This document shows, piece after piece, positions 62,750 through 64,000 of a stretch of DNA of 64,000 bases. Within the stretch, counting starts at the first letter, position 1. Each line of letters begins with the position of its first letter. The DNA is taken from contig NZ_KI911784.1 in assembly GCF_000516515.1 (NCBI RefSeq), positions 2,574,881 to 2,638,880 on the forward strand, in the 5' to 3' direction. Under the pieces are notes generated by a model. The model was not told where the DNA came from. It searched no databases and saw nothing but the letters and a program-made list of their open reading frames with translations. The position numbers and the translations under genes are program-made. This stretch comes from Chloroflexus sp. Y-396-1. Its GTDB lineage: Bacteria; Chloroflexota; Chloroflexia; Chloroflexales; Chloroflexaceae.

Positions 62750-63808
62750 TTATTCCGTCATAACCAGGTTCCACCTCAACGGCGTTCCCTTCTCAACATC
62801 CCTCACCGCCCGCCGACCCAAAATCTCTGGCAGATATTTCGGTGGTAGTCCATAGCCTGGCCGAATAGATCGCACATTTTCTTCCGTAAACACCTCCCCT
62901 GCTTTCATATCCTTCACCACAAACAACGACCTTCGGAACACCCTACTTCGAGCCTCCCGTTCGCTCACCCCATAATGCACCTTTCCCAAAGTCTTCTCTA
63001 CAGTACGAATCGCTTCAACCATTGCCTTAAACTCATGCGGCTCTAGTGAGAATGCACTATCAGGGCCAGGAATGTCACGAGATAATGTGAAATGCTTCTC
63101 TACAATGCAAGCACCTAACACCACTGCTGCCACTGGCGCCGCAATACCTAGGGTATGGTCTGAAAGCCCTACTGGAACACTGAAGGCATCCGCTAGGTGC
63201 GGAATGGTCCTCAAATTCATCTCCTCGGGTGGAGCAGGGTAGGCGCTTGTGCATTTGAGTAGGGCGATTTGAGTTGCTCCGGCACGGCGAGCAGCGTGCA
63301 CTGCTTCTTCTATTTCACCTAATGTCGCCATCCCGGTGGAAATGATCAACGGCTTGCCCGTGCGTGCCATCTTCTCGATGAGAGGGATATCTACGATCTC
63401 AAAAGATGCCACCTTATGAATCGGAACCTCTATCTGTTCTAAGAAGTCAACGGCTGTAGGATCAAAGGCTGTGGAGAAGAGGTCTATGCCGATACTATCA
63501 GCGATCTCTTTGAGTTTAGTCTGCCATTCCCAGGGGGTGTAGGCTTCGCTGTAGAGATCGTAAAGGGTGTGACCGTCCCAAAGTGTTCCTCCACTGATAC
63601 GGAAATACTCCTTGTCTGATTGAATTGTGAGTGTATCGGCTGTGTATGTTTGCAGCTTGACGGCATCCGCACCTGCTTCTTTGGCAGTATGTAGGAGGCG
63701 CACTGCTTGATCAAAATCCTGACAGTGATTCGCAGACATCTCAGCGACAATGTAGGCTGGCTCACCTAGCCCGATTCGTCGATTCTTAATTTCTATGTGT
63801 GACATCAT
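62750..63808 (-). CDS. pseI: Pseudaminic acid synthase (NeuB family)
   Basis: 352 residues. It condenses phosphoenolpyruvate with a hexose derivative to give a nine-carbon nonulosonic acid. The TIM barrel (1 to about 280) has AEMSANHCQDFDQA, VKLQTYTADTLT and the PseI-type ISGGTLWDGHTLYDLYSEAYTPWEW. LISTGMATLGEIEEA-like segments and PVGLSDHTLGIAAP follow. A C-terminal SAF antifreeze-like domain (about 290-348: RSLFVVKDMKAGEVFTEENV, RPGYGLPP) completes it. GAGGTGG lies before the start, where two ATGs stand in tandem. The WDG...AYTPWEW pattern favours pseudaminic over sialic or legionaminic synthase, though that is a judgement by eye. Confidence 0.9.
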   Translation of the reverse strand: MMSHIEIKNRRIGLGEPAYIVAEMSANHCQDFDQAVRLLHTAKEAGADAVKLQTYTADTLTIQSDKEYFRISGGTLWDGHTLYDLYSEAYTPWEWQTKLKEIADSIGIDLFSTAFDPTAVDFLEQIEVPIHKVASFEIVDIPLIEKMARTGKPLIISTGMATLGEIEEAVHAARRAGATQIALLKCTSAYPAPPEEMNLRTIPHLADAFSVPVGLSDHTLGIAAPVAAVVLGACIVEKHFTLSRDIPGPDSAFSLEPHEFKAMVEAIRTVEKTLGKVHYGVSEREARSRVFRRSLFVVKDMKAGEVFTEENVRSIRPGYGLPPKYLPEILGRRAVRDVEKGTPLRWNLVMTE

Positions 63809-63823
63809 TGCGTACCACCTCTA

Positions 63824-63961
63824 TCAGACAAAACGTATCAGCTCAAACGCCTCCGCAGCTTCTACCCCCACCACGCTCCTCCGGCGCTGCGCAATCGCAT
63901 GCAGCGCTTGGGGCGAGCGAGGATGAGAAAAAGATCGGGCTTCACTCTCATACAGCGCCAT
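63824..63961 (-). CDS. Small protein upstream of pseI, unrecognised
   Basis: 45 residues from an ATG at 63961 with GAGGTG six bases upstream; an in-frame TAG just before the ATG rules out an extension. The sequence MALYESEARSFSHPRSPQAL ... EAAEAFELIRFV is soluble and has no signal or membrane helix. It ends 15 bases before pseI, so it would be part of the same transcript. It may be a real small protein or the remnant of a larger gene. No family recognised. Confidence 0.45.
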   Translation of the reverse strand: MALYESEARSFSHPRSPQALHAIAQRRRSVVGVEAAEAFELIRFV

Positions 63962-64000
63962 AGCCTACACCTCGGTCTCTAGTTAGGAACCGATCACTGG

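Overview
The window looks like a chromosomal segment of a filamentous anoxygenic phototroph of the genus Chloroflexus or a very close Chloroflexota relative. The inference rests on moderately high G+C genes with short overlaps, a chemotaxis set without flagellar genes, family-level resemblance of many proteins, and abundant dispersed palindromic repeats. The species cannot be fixed from the sequence alone.

Layout. 1-6744 (minus): a chemotaxis operon transcribed cheW, cheW-like, mcp, cheA-REC, cheY, cheB, cheR (cheR runs off the left edge). It is driven by a promoter back-to-back with the promoter of rplS (plus), which has a structured leader and a clean terminator. 7400-8600: a decayed region with one copy of a 166-bp repeat and a broken membrane-protein gene. 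8605-16138: iron alcohol dehydrogenase, msrA, pth, a PLP enzyme coupled to a fused double-ATPase ECF-type protein, and a 7TM-PAS-STAS sensor. 16139-17440: repeats, including a 4.5-copy tandem array of a 166-bp unit. 17441-23946 (minus): a two-gene SNF2-type helicase plus Eco57I-type DNA methylase cassette resembling DrmD/DrmMI of class 1 DISARM, but without the DISARM core genes. 24176-27951 (plus): promoter, FMN riboswitch, RBS-sequestering hairpin and the riboflavin operon ribD-ribE-ribBA-ribH.

28152-32878: a TIGR01777 epimerase, an HtrA protease, a HepT/MntA-type HEPN-nucleotidyltransferase pair and a sugar nucleotidyltransferase with a left-handed beta-helix tail. 33257-38815: a secreted cupredoxin-like/G8/beta-helix protein of the CEMIP type, flanked on both sides by direct copies of a G+C-rich palindromic repeat family. 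38845-42611 (minus): a YvcK-like protein, a degenerate phosphohexomutase paralogue and an intact phosphohexomutase.

42645-64000 (almost all minus) is a surface-polysaccharide island: a Wzz-like co-polymerase, DUF2142-type membrane proteins, a WbaP-type initiating sugar transferase, a TPR membrane protein, and then a visibly A+T-richer block. That block holds an N-acetyl-sugar amidotransferase with its own HisF/HisH pair, a glycosyltransferase-like protein, a methyltransferase, a Wzx flippase and a pseudaminic-acid-synthase-type enzyme. The parts fit export of a polysaccharide carrying a nonulosonic acid with an acetamidino group. Two decayed transposases (one like the IS4/IS701 group, one IS1) and long gene-poor gaps mark the island as a mobile, eroding region.

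The best candidates for something new are the minimal helicase-methylase cassette with its adjacent tandem array, the G8/cupredoxin secreted protein boxed by repeats, the catalytically dead phosphohexomutase translationally coupled to the live one, and the twin-hairpin leader of rplS.
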